NCBI GenBank assembly: GCA_949358305.1
Contig: OX442317.1
Location: forward strand, 10,234,186 to 10,298,185
From: Strigamia acuminata
Taxonomy: Eukaryota; Arthropoda; Chilopoda; Geophilomorpha; Linotaeniidae
DNA: 64,000 nucleotides
Direction of reading: 5' to 3'
The translations under genes and the position numbers were made by a program. Numbering within the stretch: the first letter of the stretch is position 1; every line of letters begins with the position of its first letter. The notes below the pieces were generated by a model. That model did no database searches, was not told the origin of the DNA, and worked only from the letters and a program-made list of their open reading frames with translations. This document shows positions 23,914 to 34,600 of the stretch, piece after piece.

Positions 23914-25484
23914 TAAAATTTTACCATAAAAGGTACAGTACAAACAATTTATATCGTATTTGAAAATGTGAACATCAGCACCATATTTTTTATCAGTGAT
24001 ATCTAAAATCATTAGGTGCTTTCCATCTGTTTCTTTTGGCTGGTAGATGTACATTTTTGTTTACAGTACTCAACCAAAAGATTATTTCACTTAAGCCACA
24101 AGTTAGGCCGGTTATAAGTTATTGTTTCTACGTTTATTAGATTAACTGCTCCTATTGTTATTGGGCATCATACTCAATAGGTAAACATTTGATCGAAGTC
24201 TAAGATGACTGGTCACAAACATAAAAGCTACCCCACAAGTGCCTCAAGTGGTATTTTGCATTTGTTTCAACCAATCAAATTGTCGCCACATACAGACATT
24301 CAACCGACCATCTTTTAGTTTTCCATCCTAGTTTTAGTACTGCGTATGGATTAAAGCCTTTTTACTACACTATTCTATTAGTACTCTTGTTTGAAATTTA
24401 TTGCTATGACCCTTTTCTGTGAATGTTAATTTTTAAAACATTGACTTCTATGGTGTGAAAGCCCACATATTAAGAAGGCATACAGTGGTAGACAAAAAAG
24501 TTGCCTCAGTTTTGAGGATACGAGTTTACCTATCGGAGATATGAAAAACCATTGATCCTGATGCTGGAGTTGCGCTGTAGACCACGTTGCATGGACATTG
24601 CCTTAAAAACTATCCCTGAGTAAACTTTCTGACATTTAATTAGAGGAACTTTTTTTTTGTCCATGACTGTTTAAAAAACTTAAAGCAAATACCTGTGTAG
24701 TGTAGAAAAAAATCAGTTCCAAAATTATGCTTTCTGTGCCTCTGTCCTGGGTTTACAAAATTATTCATCCGGTTGGTCGCTAAGTGTTGATTTTGTCCCA
24801 AGTCTTCAAAACAAAACATTAAACTGTCATTTGGTACACTAAAGGAAAATGCTGATATTAAAAAATAGAAATAAATCATTATTTCTCACTGCTTTCCAAA
24901 AATTATTCATAAAAATGATAAAATCAACTCAAACTCATTCTTACCTTGTGTAGTTAGTTATGATTGCAGTATTGCAAATGCACTGTGCTTCCCAATAACT
25001 AAACCAGACACTGAAAATAGAAGTTTTATGATATCTAAAACACCTCTTAATCTCCAGTTTTCATTTTACAGGATCCATCTGATTATCCAGTAGTCATAAC
25101 CAATCACTTGACTGCTTCAACAGTCAACTTTTCACAGAAGCAGGTGCTAACAAAATATGAACATTTAAACCTCAAACCACTTTTCTCATATTTTATACAT
25201 AATAACTTGACTGTAGAAAATAATAATTTGTTAAAAAATATTGCTTTGTATATGGGTGTGGGTGTTGGTTTTCAGTTTCAATTTAATTTTTTTTCTCCAA
25301 TTTTTTATGTAAACTAATAAACTTTGATTTGTAATAAAGAAAACAATTTTGAAAAATTTCAAAACAGGATTAGTTCAAACCAAAGGGCGCATTCACATTT
25401 TCGAGTTGTCAAGTAACCAAATCCTTTGCGTTTGTTTCCCAAAGCTGCGGTGTGCGGTCCACTTGTAAATGAAAGCTGAGCAAA
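23914..25484. other. Intergenic stretch between the two paralogues
   Basis: Apart from the small TIR element at 24483-24669, only AT-rich DNA is visible. The frame at 25108-25317 has no domain. The promoter of paralogue 2 should lie at the right end. Confidence 0.4.
24483..24669. mobile_element. Short Tc1/mariner-like MITE
   Basis: The left end CAGTGGTAGACAAAAAAGTT directly follows a TA. The right end AACTTTTTTTTTGTCCATGACTG is nearly its reverse complement. About 190 bp, non-coding. The same terminal motif recurs at 36400-36480 and at the outer element near 10620. Confidence 0.65.
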
Positions 25485-26335
25485 ATGTGTGTACGATTTA
25501 ACACTTGTTTCGGTATCAGTCTAAGAAACTTCGCCCTGTTTGTCGCTTATTATTCAGTTGTAAGTATTCCGACAACTCAAACTAAAATTCGGCGCAACTT
25601 CTAATTCAGAATATCTAACAATAAGGCGCTCATACTTGCTCTGCTCATCCTCAGCGGATTTTACCTTCACGACGGTGTCGGTTACAAATACGTGGGACTC
25701 TATGAAGGCTACGATGAAAAAGGTATGGCTCAATAAAAATTCACGTTCCAGTTCAATTATGAGCATCACGAGTTTATTTTATTTAATTATTCGTTTATTT
25801 TAGCTGTTAGCAGTGTTTATGGTTCCATTTTCCTAGGAATGGCTGCGCTTTGGATTTTGACAACAGTTGCTCTATTTTTAGGCATCTACTCAGTGAGTTT
25901 GATATTACAGATGACAGCGTAAAATTACAAACATTTTCTTTTCTTTTTTTGCTTATGTAGAGTGCAGCTTATTTAACATTGCCTTATCTCGTGCTACAAG
26001 TACTTAGCATGCTAATGGCAAGTTTTAGCATTGTTGAAAGAATGTATATAGCCTTGGTATTAAAAAATATATTTTTTATAATTACTGTCATTTAAAAGAC
26101 TATTAATGTTTGTTTGTTTGTTTGGCTGTAGGATGAGATGAGTTTTGTTGCTATTCCATTCATATTATTTGGGGTAATTAATTAATTACTGTGATATTCA
26201 TTTTGCTTTCATTTGCTAAATTTTAACTGTTTTCAGATTCCACAATTTATTGGTGTTTATTCATATTTCATGGATCTGATGGAAGCTAAAATGAACATTG
26301 AAACGATCAACAAACCAATGACTTACTACAATTAA
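25485..26335 (+). CDS. Small four-helix membrane protein, paralogue 2 (165 aa)
   Basis: Exons: 25485-25559, 25626-25722, 25804-25892, 25961-26056, 26132-26173, 26237-26335, all GT-AG. Exons 1, 3, 4 and 5 have exactly the lengths of the upstream paralogue (75, 89, 96, 42 nt). Aligned blocks include MCVRFNTCFGISLRNF with MCLRVDGCCTISLRKW, PYLVLQ with PWLVLQ, and SYFMDLMEAK with SYYLDLQEAK. Four membrane helices are expected, with both ends polar. It lies 1.6 kb downstream on the same strand, a tandem duplication that has diverged strongly in sequence but not in gene structure. AATAAA lies near 26534. The function is unknown. Confidence 0.83.
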
Positions 26336-28453
26336 TTCAGCGATTTTATCTATTCATATATTTATATCACATAAATATAAAACTCAATTTTTTAATGGAT
26401 TAAATTATATACAATTTTATATCTGTTGGATATTGTGCACTTGGTGCGTGTATACAGTTTTAACAAGTAAGTGAGATACTTCTATTTTTCAATCTGGTTG
26501 TATAAGATTTTTAAATCAATATTATGTAGTTTAATAAAAGTAAAAATCGACAATTTTTCAACGTCTGTCTAATCCATTCAACAAATGACTCAGTCTAGGT
26601 TGCTGACCACCAAGTACTGTGGGTGTGGAAATGGAGCTTGTGACAGTCATACTGTTTTAACCCGATTAAACACTAGTTTAAATTCAATTGGTTACCAGAC
26701 ACCTGCACACGGGGCTGAATCGGCTGATGTCCAATGTGTCCGGAATACTGAAGCTGTTCTACAATAACTACAACTACAACCATGTGTCTGCTCATGGAGG
26801 CTGGAACTAGTTGATCGCCGATTGGCAGTGGTGTACAGACAGAAGGGGAGTGTAGAGTATAGTGTTTCGAAACATTGTTTGTGAAAACGAATAATTCGGA
26901 ACAGCAAAATTCGTAATAACGAAATTTTTTAACATATGGTGTTCTATGGCCGGCCAACCAACCAAAGCATTTTAACGAATTCGTTACAACAAAAATTCGT
27001 TACATCGCGGTTCGTTATAACGAGGCTCGACTGTATTTATTTTCAACCTACCAACACTTTGGGAAATTTGCCAAGAACCATATTCGTTGACATTGAGTCA
27101 CGTTTCAAAGATGATGGTTGAGACCTACTGTACTGTACAGTAGCTGGGAAGCCTGGCCACTGGTCAGTGATTAATGTTTAAAGCTGACCCACACACAAAT
27201 TTAATTGCAGACGGATGGCCAAATGCGGTTAAAAGAAAAGGAATATTAGTTTTAAAAAATAGAAAAAAGTTTCATAGTCAATCACCAATGTAAAAGTAAA
27301 CATTTTTTTAATATTTTAAGTTATATACAAATAATGTACTACTGTACTTACAAAACTGGTTTTATACATTTGGTAACCAAACGACTAAAGATAATTTTTC
27401 CAATTATTAACCTGAAATTACTTTCATATTGTGCACATTGAACAAAGTGAGAAAAATGGAAAAAAGAGATGATCGTCACACAAAACAATTGGTGCTTAAT
27501 ATTTATAATTCTGCAGTTTATAGAAACCTACTTTAAGAATAACTTCATTAACTGCAACATGCCAACATCTGTGAATTGATCAACTTTAGCGTGTCATACT
27601 AGCAAGGAAAAGTAGAAAGAATGCTTGCCTGCTTTTTGTCTTTTTCTTACTTGCTTGTAGAACATGAAAGACAGCACAGATCCTAGCAAGTTCAGAAGTC
27701 TGAACTTTTACAAAACGCAGTAAGAAAATTCTTGCTATTCAAACAATCGCAAATTCAAACAAAATGAATGTCACTGAAAGTGGGAGAGTTGGTAATTGAT
27801 TTTGATTGGCTATTGCAAATTGTATTCTCGTTTGTTTAGGGCCATTGCAAGATCCCAAATTGTGCAGAGCTGCAAGATTTTAAATTAGCAGATGATACCT
27901 CACTTTTCCAAAATTTTCCACACAATGGATAAAAGTACATACGAACATTCGAGTTACGAACTTTCAGAGATACGAACTTCAAATTTTGCAGCAGCGCATG
28001 AGTTAGTTTGCCTGCCTAACACTGTATGCCAGCTGTTGTACTTTTCAAAGCAAAAGTTGAAAAATTTTGTTTAATAAGTACCTTTATTAATTCTAAAATA
28101 AAAAATAAATAATAAATAAGATTACAAATATTTTCTTTAATTAGAATTAACAATTTCTCCACCTTGTACACCTTTGCTGGACTTACGAATAATTCGACAT
28201 GCAAACGCGTTCTCGCAACTGTAGAGGACTTACTGTTTGTACACAATTTTAGAAAATTTTATAATCAATTATTGAGCCACTGGGACTCACATACAATTTT
28301 TATTCCTCTAAAGGGCTCTGCAGCTAAAAAAAAGTTTGAGCACAACTCCAGCTGAGACGAGTTACAATTCAAGCCTTAGCTGTAAGATTATACTGGAAAC
28401 TCTTTATAACCCACGAGCATCCTAACTCCCACAAACTTCCTATCAGAGGAATG
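26336..28453. other. Intergenic stretch with transposon remnants
   Basis: Contains a Tigger-like remnant (26898-27033) and a copy of the CATACGAAC family at about 27932-28230. The other open frames are short and unsupported. Confidence 0.45.
26898..27033. mobile_element. Tigger/pogo-like MITE remnant
   Basis: The right end reads GCGGTTCGTTATAACGAGGC followed by TCGACTG, the reverse complement of the CAGTCGAGCCTCGTTATAAC terminus at 43148. The left side has decayed copies (AATTCGTAATAACGAAATTT). The motif is like those of TcMar-Tigger elements. Confidence 0.6.
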
Positions 28454-28865
28454 CTATACTCTGGCCAACTCTAACTTGGGCCTATTTCCCATTGGATGAG
28501 CCTCATTACTCCTAACTGTGATCTGTGTGCTACCACCAGGATAGTTCAGTTTGGTTTTAAATTTGGTTTACGGAGTATTATTTTTATCATTGAAATGTTG
28601 TAATATTGTTTGTATTTTATCAGAAAATATATCTTTAAGTCATAAAATAAAGATTATGCTGGTTTATTTCAACATTCATGTTTTTTCAGTTTATTGCTTG
28701 CTTTGTCTGGAAAGCAAACAATTTTCTAACAAGAGGTAATCGATTACAATGTCTGTACATTGTACTGCAATTCTGGTGTTTTGATCTATTTTTTAGTATC
28801 ACTACACCAGTGAAAAGGCTCATACAATGGAAAATAGGCCCAAGTTACAGTTGGCCAGAGTATAC
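28454..28865. mobile_element. Foldback element, copy B (about 412 bp)
   Basis: The left arm (28454-28504, beginning CTATACTCTGGCCAACTCTA) and the complement of the right arm (28816-28865) differ at about 3 of 49 positions. The inner part shares CACTACACCAGTGA and ACAATTCTGGTGTT-type blocks with copies A and C. The arm sequence is not that of copy A or C. Confidence 0.78.
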
Positions 28866-28900
28866 CTCTTATCTTAACTATTCATTAAACAAAGCAACGA

Positions 28901-29235
28901 CTATACTCCAAACCGACCCAAAGTTGTCCTAACTCCTATTGGTTGAGCCGGATTACACCTAATTGTGGTTAGCATGATGGATTTTATTTATTTGGTAATA
29001 AAATATTCATTTTATTTGCTAAAATAAGTTTTATCGCCCTTTTAATTAATAAAACAATGTTAGCGTAGTTTGTTGGTTTCTTTTGGCAGGTAAACCAAGT
29101 TTTAATTTCTTATTGGTTGTTTTGCCTAGTTAGATTACAATTCTGGTGTTGTGGGCTACTTTTTTGTGCCACTACACCAGTGAGATGGCTCAACCAATAG
29201 GAGTTAGAACAACTTTGGGGCGGTTTGAAGTATAC
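28901..29235. mobile_element. Foldback element, copy C (335 bp)
   Basis: The left arm (28901-28949, beginning CTATACTCCAAACCGACCCA) pairs with the right arm (29187-29235) with about 3 mismatches in 48. The interior, read in reverse, matches copy A over most of its length, including CCTGCCAAAAGAAACCAACA. It lies 35 bp from copy B. Confidence 0.82.
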
Positions 29236-30107
29236 CTGTTTGAAATCTATTTGCAATTGTACTGTACAATTTTATTATTGACAAGAAAAAGGCTTTAGTT
29301 GAAGAAAGAATGTGTATTTTTTAATTCGTATTATTTCTTTCAGTATCCAGTGAGAATAGTCAAAAGAACAGAAGTTCTATAGGGAATAGTGAGTTGTTGT
29401 GTGTGCTATGTATGTTTTTTCTACTTAATTTTACTTAATAAAAAGTATCCTCCTTACGAGGGAGTTTTCTCAGGCTCGAGTCTATTGATAAGAACAAGCA
29501 GACTTAAGACAGGTTAAAACAAATTTAGTTATATCAGTGTTGCTGCGCTATTTCTTTTGAAAATACATAGAAGATACGTATGTTCTTGACCAATGGGGAA
29601 GTTCCGAAAATAGACCAATTTCAGTCGTTTGTCAGCAATCACTTCTTCCAGACAGACGATTTATTAAGCAACACCCTATCTTAAGCAATAAAATTGGTAT
29701 TTATTCCTAGAACTTAATTTTCATTTGATAATAAAACAGCTGCAGCCAAGCAACACTTTCAATTCTCGTTCCTTCCCATACACAAACTAATGTAGAAATA
29801 TCTCAAGCTTTTGATTTGTCAATTTTTTCCTTGTTATTGTTAACTCGCAAAATATCCTGTCAGATAGGTTAAGGCAGGAAGTGTAGTCTTCATTTCCGAC
29901 TCATTGTCGCTCTTGCTCTGCGACTTTATTACCCTGAGATCATAAAATCATACGAATTTCACCGACTGCATTCGAAAAGATCATCTGTAAGCTGTGTGGT
30001 CCGAACGTACCCAAAATTGTATCCAGTCCAGAAAACTTCCAATCGGCTTACTGTCTTTTGCCCCGTAAAAATTTACCTAACTAAGCATTTGCTTATTAAA
30101 ACTACTA
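29236..30107. other. Intergenic stretch, nothing recognised
   Basis: No ORF above 60 codons with any signature, no RNA gene, no clear repeat. It ends at the TA that flanks the mariner-like element. Confidence 0.4.
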
Positions 30108-31122
30108 CAGGGTGGGCCAAAAGTCACGAACGGTTTTATTTTTGAATAACTTTTTTTATTTTTAAATGTGACCGGCATCACTACCACACTGCCCAATGGC
30201 CCTAAGGTCATCCCTCCTCGCAGAGTGATTTAGGGAAGGAGGGAGCCGAGTGGTGTGGGGAGTAGAGAGAAGGAGCGCTGGCTCTCAACTGAGACAAGTG
30301 TGTGAAGTAAGGTCCTGAAGCCAGCAAGAGTCGTTGTACTCTGTGCTGACTTTGCTCTCCTCCCCATTCACCACAGTGACGCTCAGTAGTGCGATGATGG
30401 ATCCACTACAGCCTCCATGAGTGGTTGCATGGGCTGTACGGGTAAGTACAGCAGAATGACCGGTCACATCACCCATGGACCATGGGGTTCCCACCCTGTG
30501 TATGACGGGTCGGTCGCTGGTGTAACGTGCCTTCGCAGCACTGCCAAGTGCCAACACGTGGTAGATGAGAGACTCCGACCCCCAGACAACGAATTAAAGG
30601 CCAACAACCAACAATCTGGAGTTCCTGTTTAATTATTACGTGTGTATGCATCCCACACCATGGTAACCAGTCCACTCCTCAGGCTGCCATGGCGAAAACC
30701 ACACCAGTCACATAATTCTTTTTTAATTTTTTCTTTAACCATTTTGTAAAGAAGAGTTGGCAGATTAGTTATGGAACAGCGACCACACGTTGGGAATTTT
30801 ACTAACAAAACCGGGGATCAATTCCGACCCAACAAGCTTATCAATGATTAGACATTGGATTGCTTAAAGTGAAAAGTTGTTAAAAGTTTGATTGTTGGAT
30901 GTTGGGTCAGAATTATTAATCCTCGGGTTTGTTAGTAAAATTTAACAGTTTGTGGTCGCTGTTTGGTCGTGAATTTTTACGAAACTAATCTCCCAACTCT
31001 TCTTCACAAAATGGCTAAAAAAAAATAAAAAATGAAAAATGAAAACTGAAAAATGAAAAAAGAATTAAAAATAAAAATGTTATTCAAAAAACAAAACCGT
31101 TCGTGACTTTTGGCCCACCCTG
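30108..31122. mobile_element. Palindromic mariner-like element with a GC-rich insert (1,015 bp)
   Basis: Both ends read CAGGGTGGGCCAAAAGTCAC inward and are flanked by TA (30106-30107 and 31123-31124), as expected for Tc1/mariner-type insertion. The two halves pair along much of their length: for example AAGAAGAGTTGGCAGATTAG (30750-30769) against CTAATCTCCCAACTCTTC near 30985-31005, and ACCCAACA (30828) against TGTTGGGT (30899). The left arm is interrupted at about 30168-30718 by about 550 bp of much more GC-rich DNA absent from the right arm, evidently a later insertion of unknown type. No transposase is encoded. Confidence 0.78.
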
Positions 31123-31129
31123 TACAATG

Positions 31130-31390
31130 AGTCCCCTACATACGAACACGCGAGTTACAAACTTTCAAAGACACAAAAATCAAATTTCGCAGCAGCACAT
31201 AAGCTTAAGTTAGTTCGCACGTCTAAAAATAAAAATAAAAATAAAAATAAAAGATTAAAAATGTTTTCTTTAATCAAGATTAACAATTATTTTTCCATCT
31301 TGTACACCTTTGCTGAATTTACTGCACGAACAATTCCGACTTGCGAATTTAACGCCACTGAAAACGGAACTCGTTCGTATCTAGGAAACT
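31130..31390. mobile_element. CATACGAAC-family TIR element
   Basis: The left end CCCCTACATACGAACACGCG and right end GGAACTCGTTCGTATCTAGG are inverted copies. An (AAAATA)n tract lies inside at 31226-31258. Partial relatives, sharing TACACCTTTGCTGGACTTA, lie at about 27932-28230 and 33955-34062, the latter inside an intron of the receptor gene. Confidence 0.7.
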
Positions 31391-31663
31391 TAACTGAACT
31401 CAATTTTGCAAAAGTGTCCCTATTGAATTGCTGGTTTAAATGCGACAAACCAGTCTAAGTGACTTTCCGAATGCAGCTACGTGTATTACAGTAGATAAGG
31501 CGTTTAATTTATGCAAATGTTGGACAGGTCGCAAAGTCTAATGCAATTAAAAAAGCCAGGGTAATTTCATTCTACCTGGACATTGCTCTATCTTTCCTCC
31601 CGTTCCGACATTATTTCAAATAAGAGATGCCACTCACTCTCTGTACAACTAACACTTTTTTTC

Positions 31664-34600
31664 TTATCGTTTATTAGCCAAATCGAGGGCTGCATAAATG
31701 GAATCTGACTTCTCCCACTTTGCATCGTCTTCGGGAAGCATTTGTTCGGAAGTGCCGTCATGATATATTTCATTATTGTCTAACATTTCCAAACTGGTTA
31801 TTAATGAGGATTCACTTGGAATAGGTGGTAGCGGCCTTAGCACGGATGGCTGAAAGTCGTCGCCGTTGCCCAGAGAGGAAGAAGCAAACGATTCCCCGAA
31901 CGGAACATTTTCATAAATGCCCGAATCGGGATTCAAATCGACGGACGACGCCGATTTTTGTCGCCTACGAAAACTTTCTTCGCGGTCTTTTTTCTTCTTC
32001 TCAAAATCGACCTGAGCGTAAACTGCGTCGTCTAATCCCTTGGCGTCCAGTACTTCGTACACAGGATTTTCACTCGTTTCTCCATTCACTTGCGGTTCCA
32101 GTGCCAGTTGTTGCGTTGGCAAATCTCTGCTTATTGGGTATTCTACCGGTGTGTAGTAAATGGGTTCATCGCCCGCTGGTTGGTCGTAAATTTGAATGCT
32201 CGAACTTGTGTCCAAAGGTGGTTGCTCGGAAGGTGCAGATTGAGATTGTTGGTCAACATTAAACGAGTTGTTGGCGTACGATATGTCATCATAAATGGGA
32301 TCGTCCACTAAATTGCTGTGCGAATTGCCAACTATGTTTTGGTGAAATCCATTTTTCGACACATCGTTAGAACTTCCTTTCACTAGATTGAAAATCCATC
32401 TAGTTTCAAAGAAACCAACAGATAATTAATTAATTAATTAATTGTATTTAATTAATCAAACCAAACTGTGCAACGACAAAAGTGAACAATCCAAAACCCA
32501 AAACTCACTCAACGGCCTGGCCCTTATACAAAACTATTGCAGGATCCTACACAAATTTCATGCAAGATTGCATCAGCAGTATTGAGACGGCAGGAATTTC
32601 TGCACGACTGCTGCAGCATTTTTAAAATAAAAATATGTGCAACCCAGTGACTGCAGGACTTCCCGCCTTGTTAGGTATAATTATACTTCTTTACCATGCT
32701 GTTGGATCTACAAGAACTTGATCAAGAGTGGAGAATTCCCTATTAATTAAATAAATAAGATGCTTTTTAAGTCATCATTTCTAAAGTACAAAATTCTTTC
32801 CACAACTAAGTCCCCGGTGGAATTTACCAATGGAATCATGCGGAGGTTTATTGATTCAAAGATTGAATTATTTTTATCTTTACTGTATTTATGAAAAATT
32901 AAATTTCTTGAAACTGAATGCAAGTAATGGTTGTTCTTTTATGCATCAATCATAATTATTAATCTTTTCTCTTCATATATTCACGAAATAATAAATGACT
33001 CACCGCTTTGTGTGATGTGCTTATAGTTTTCAAGGTAGCACAAGCACAAACATTCATTAGCAATATATTTTGCAAATGCTAAAGAGATCTTGCAGAATAA
33101 GTTAAAACAATCTTTTGCATGGAATTTCCCACTGTTTGAGTTTTTGAAACAAGATATATTCTGCAAGATTGCCTCAACATCATGCTGGACATACCTTTTT
33201 CTTAAGTAAGCAATCATGGCAATGCCTGCTAAAGTAATGACAATCGCTACTATGCTGCCAACAACAACACCTAGAAAACAAAAACAAAACAAAATGCAAT
33301 AACAGTAGCAAATGAATTAAAAACTAACTTGGCTTATTTGCTTAAGTTTGTTTTACAATGCTACAAATCTATTCATGCACACTGCTTACTGACATAACTG
33401 CGTTTAGTTCCTTTAGATCTGCATGCTTGTTAGAAAATAGCAAGAAAAAAGAAAAGAGAAAGTGTTAGTTGTAAAAAAAAAATTCTAAACTACTCAAGTA
33501 TTGTTAGTAATTGCCAAACTGTAAAAACAAATATGTCAATTGAACCGTACCGCCCACTAATTTACTGCAAGAAGTTCTTTGAGTCGTGACAAAACTCCAC
33601 AAAGACCAAGTAGCATCTGAAATTTTCCCTTGTTTTTAACCGTCAAGAAAAGGAAATAAGAAACAACAAACAGGAAAACCCACACCCACAATTTCACTGA
33701 ATTTTGAGGAATTGTGCAATAGAAACAGAAATTATTAAATGTGTGCAGCTTAATTTATTTTTAGGAAATTTTAACACACCAATAACAGTCACAGGACCAA
33801 AACCTGTCTTCCGTATAAGCGAGAAGAGCTTTCACTGCAGAATCGCACAAGCGGAACAACTATACCCCGAAAATTTTGGAAATAATTGCAAATACGGTAT
33901 CTAACTTTATTAATTTAATTCAAATTTTTTTTTATCAAAAGTAATATTAAAAATCTTTTCTTTGTCCACATTCTACACCTTTGCTGGACTTAGGAACAAT
34001 TGGACTTGCGAACGCATTCTCGGAACAGAACTCGTTCGTACATACCCCGGGAAATGTCAATTCACTTTACCCGTACATTACACAACTCCTCTAAATTGGC
34101 ATTTAAATGCAAACCGTTATGTAATCAAACTCTATTTTTACCAGTGATATTTCCACCCGCAACACTGTCAACTTCAAAAAGAGGGACAGCATCTGAACAA
34201 AAAAAAATATCATCAATAATTTCAATCATTAATTAATAATTACAATCCAACAGGAAGAAAAAGATATACCTTGGCAAGATACATTTACCAAGATCCATTG
34301 TTTCGTCTGAGAGCAATAAATTTGGGCATCAGAAGATCCAGGAAAGCCGTCGTCACAAATCACAATTCCAGATGATCCCCACGTACTAGAATTGACACGA
34401 ATGGTTCCGTGAGGTATTGAAGGTGGCGGACCACAGTCAAATGCTGCAATTTACAGCAAAATTAGATATAAAGAAAATGAATCCGAGCTAAATGTGGACT
34501 CACGCAAACACTGCGGAGGTCTCCCAGACCAGTTTCCTGATTCATCACATGTCCGTAATGCGTTTCCGTAAATTTCATATCCGGGATCACAAGAATAATT

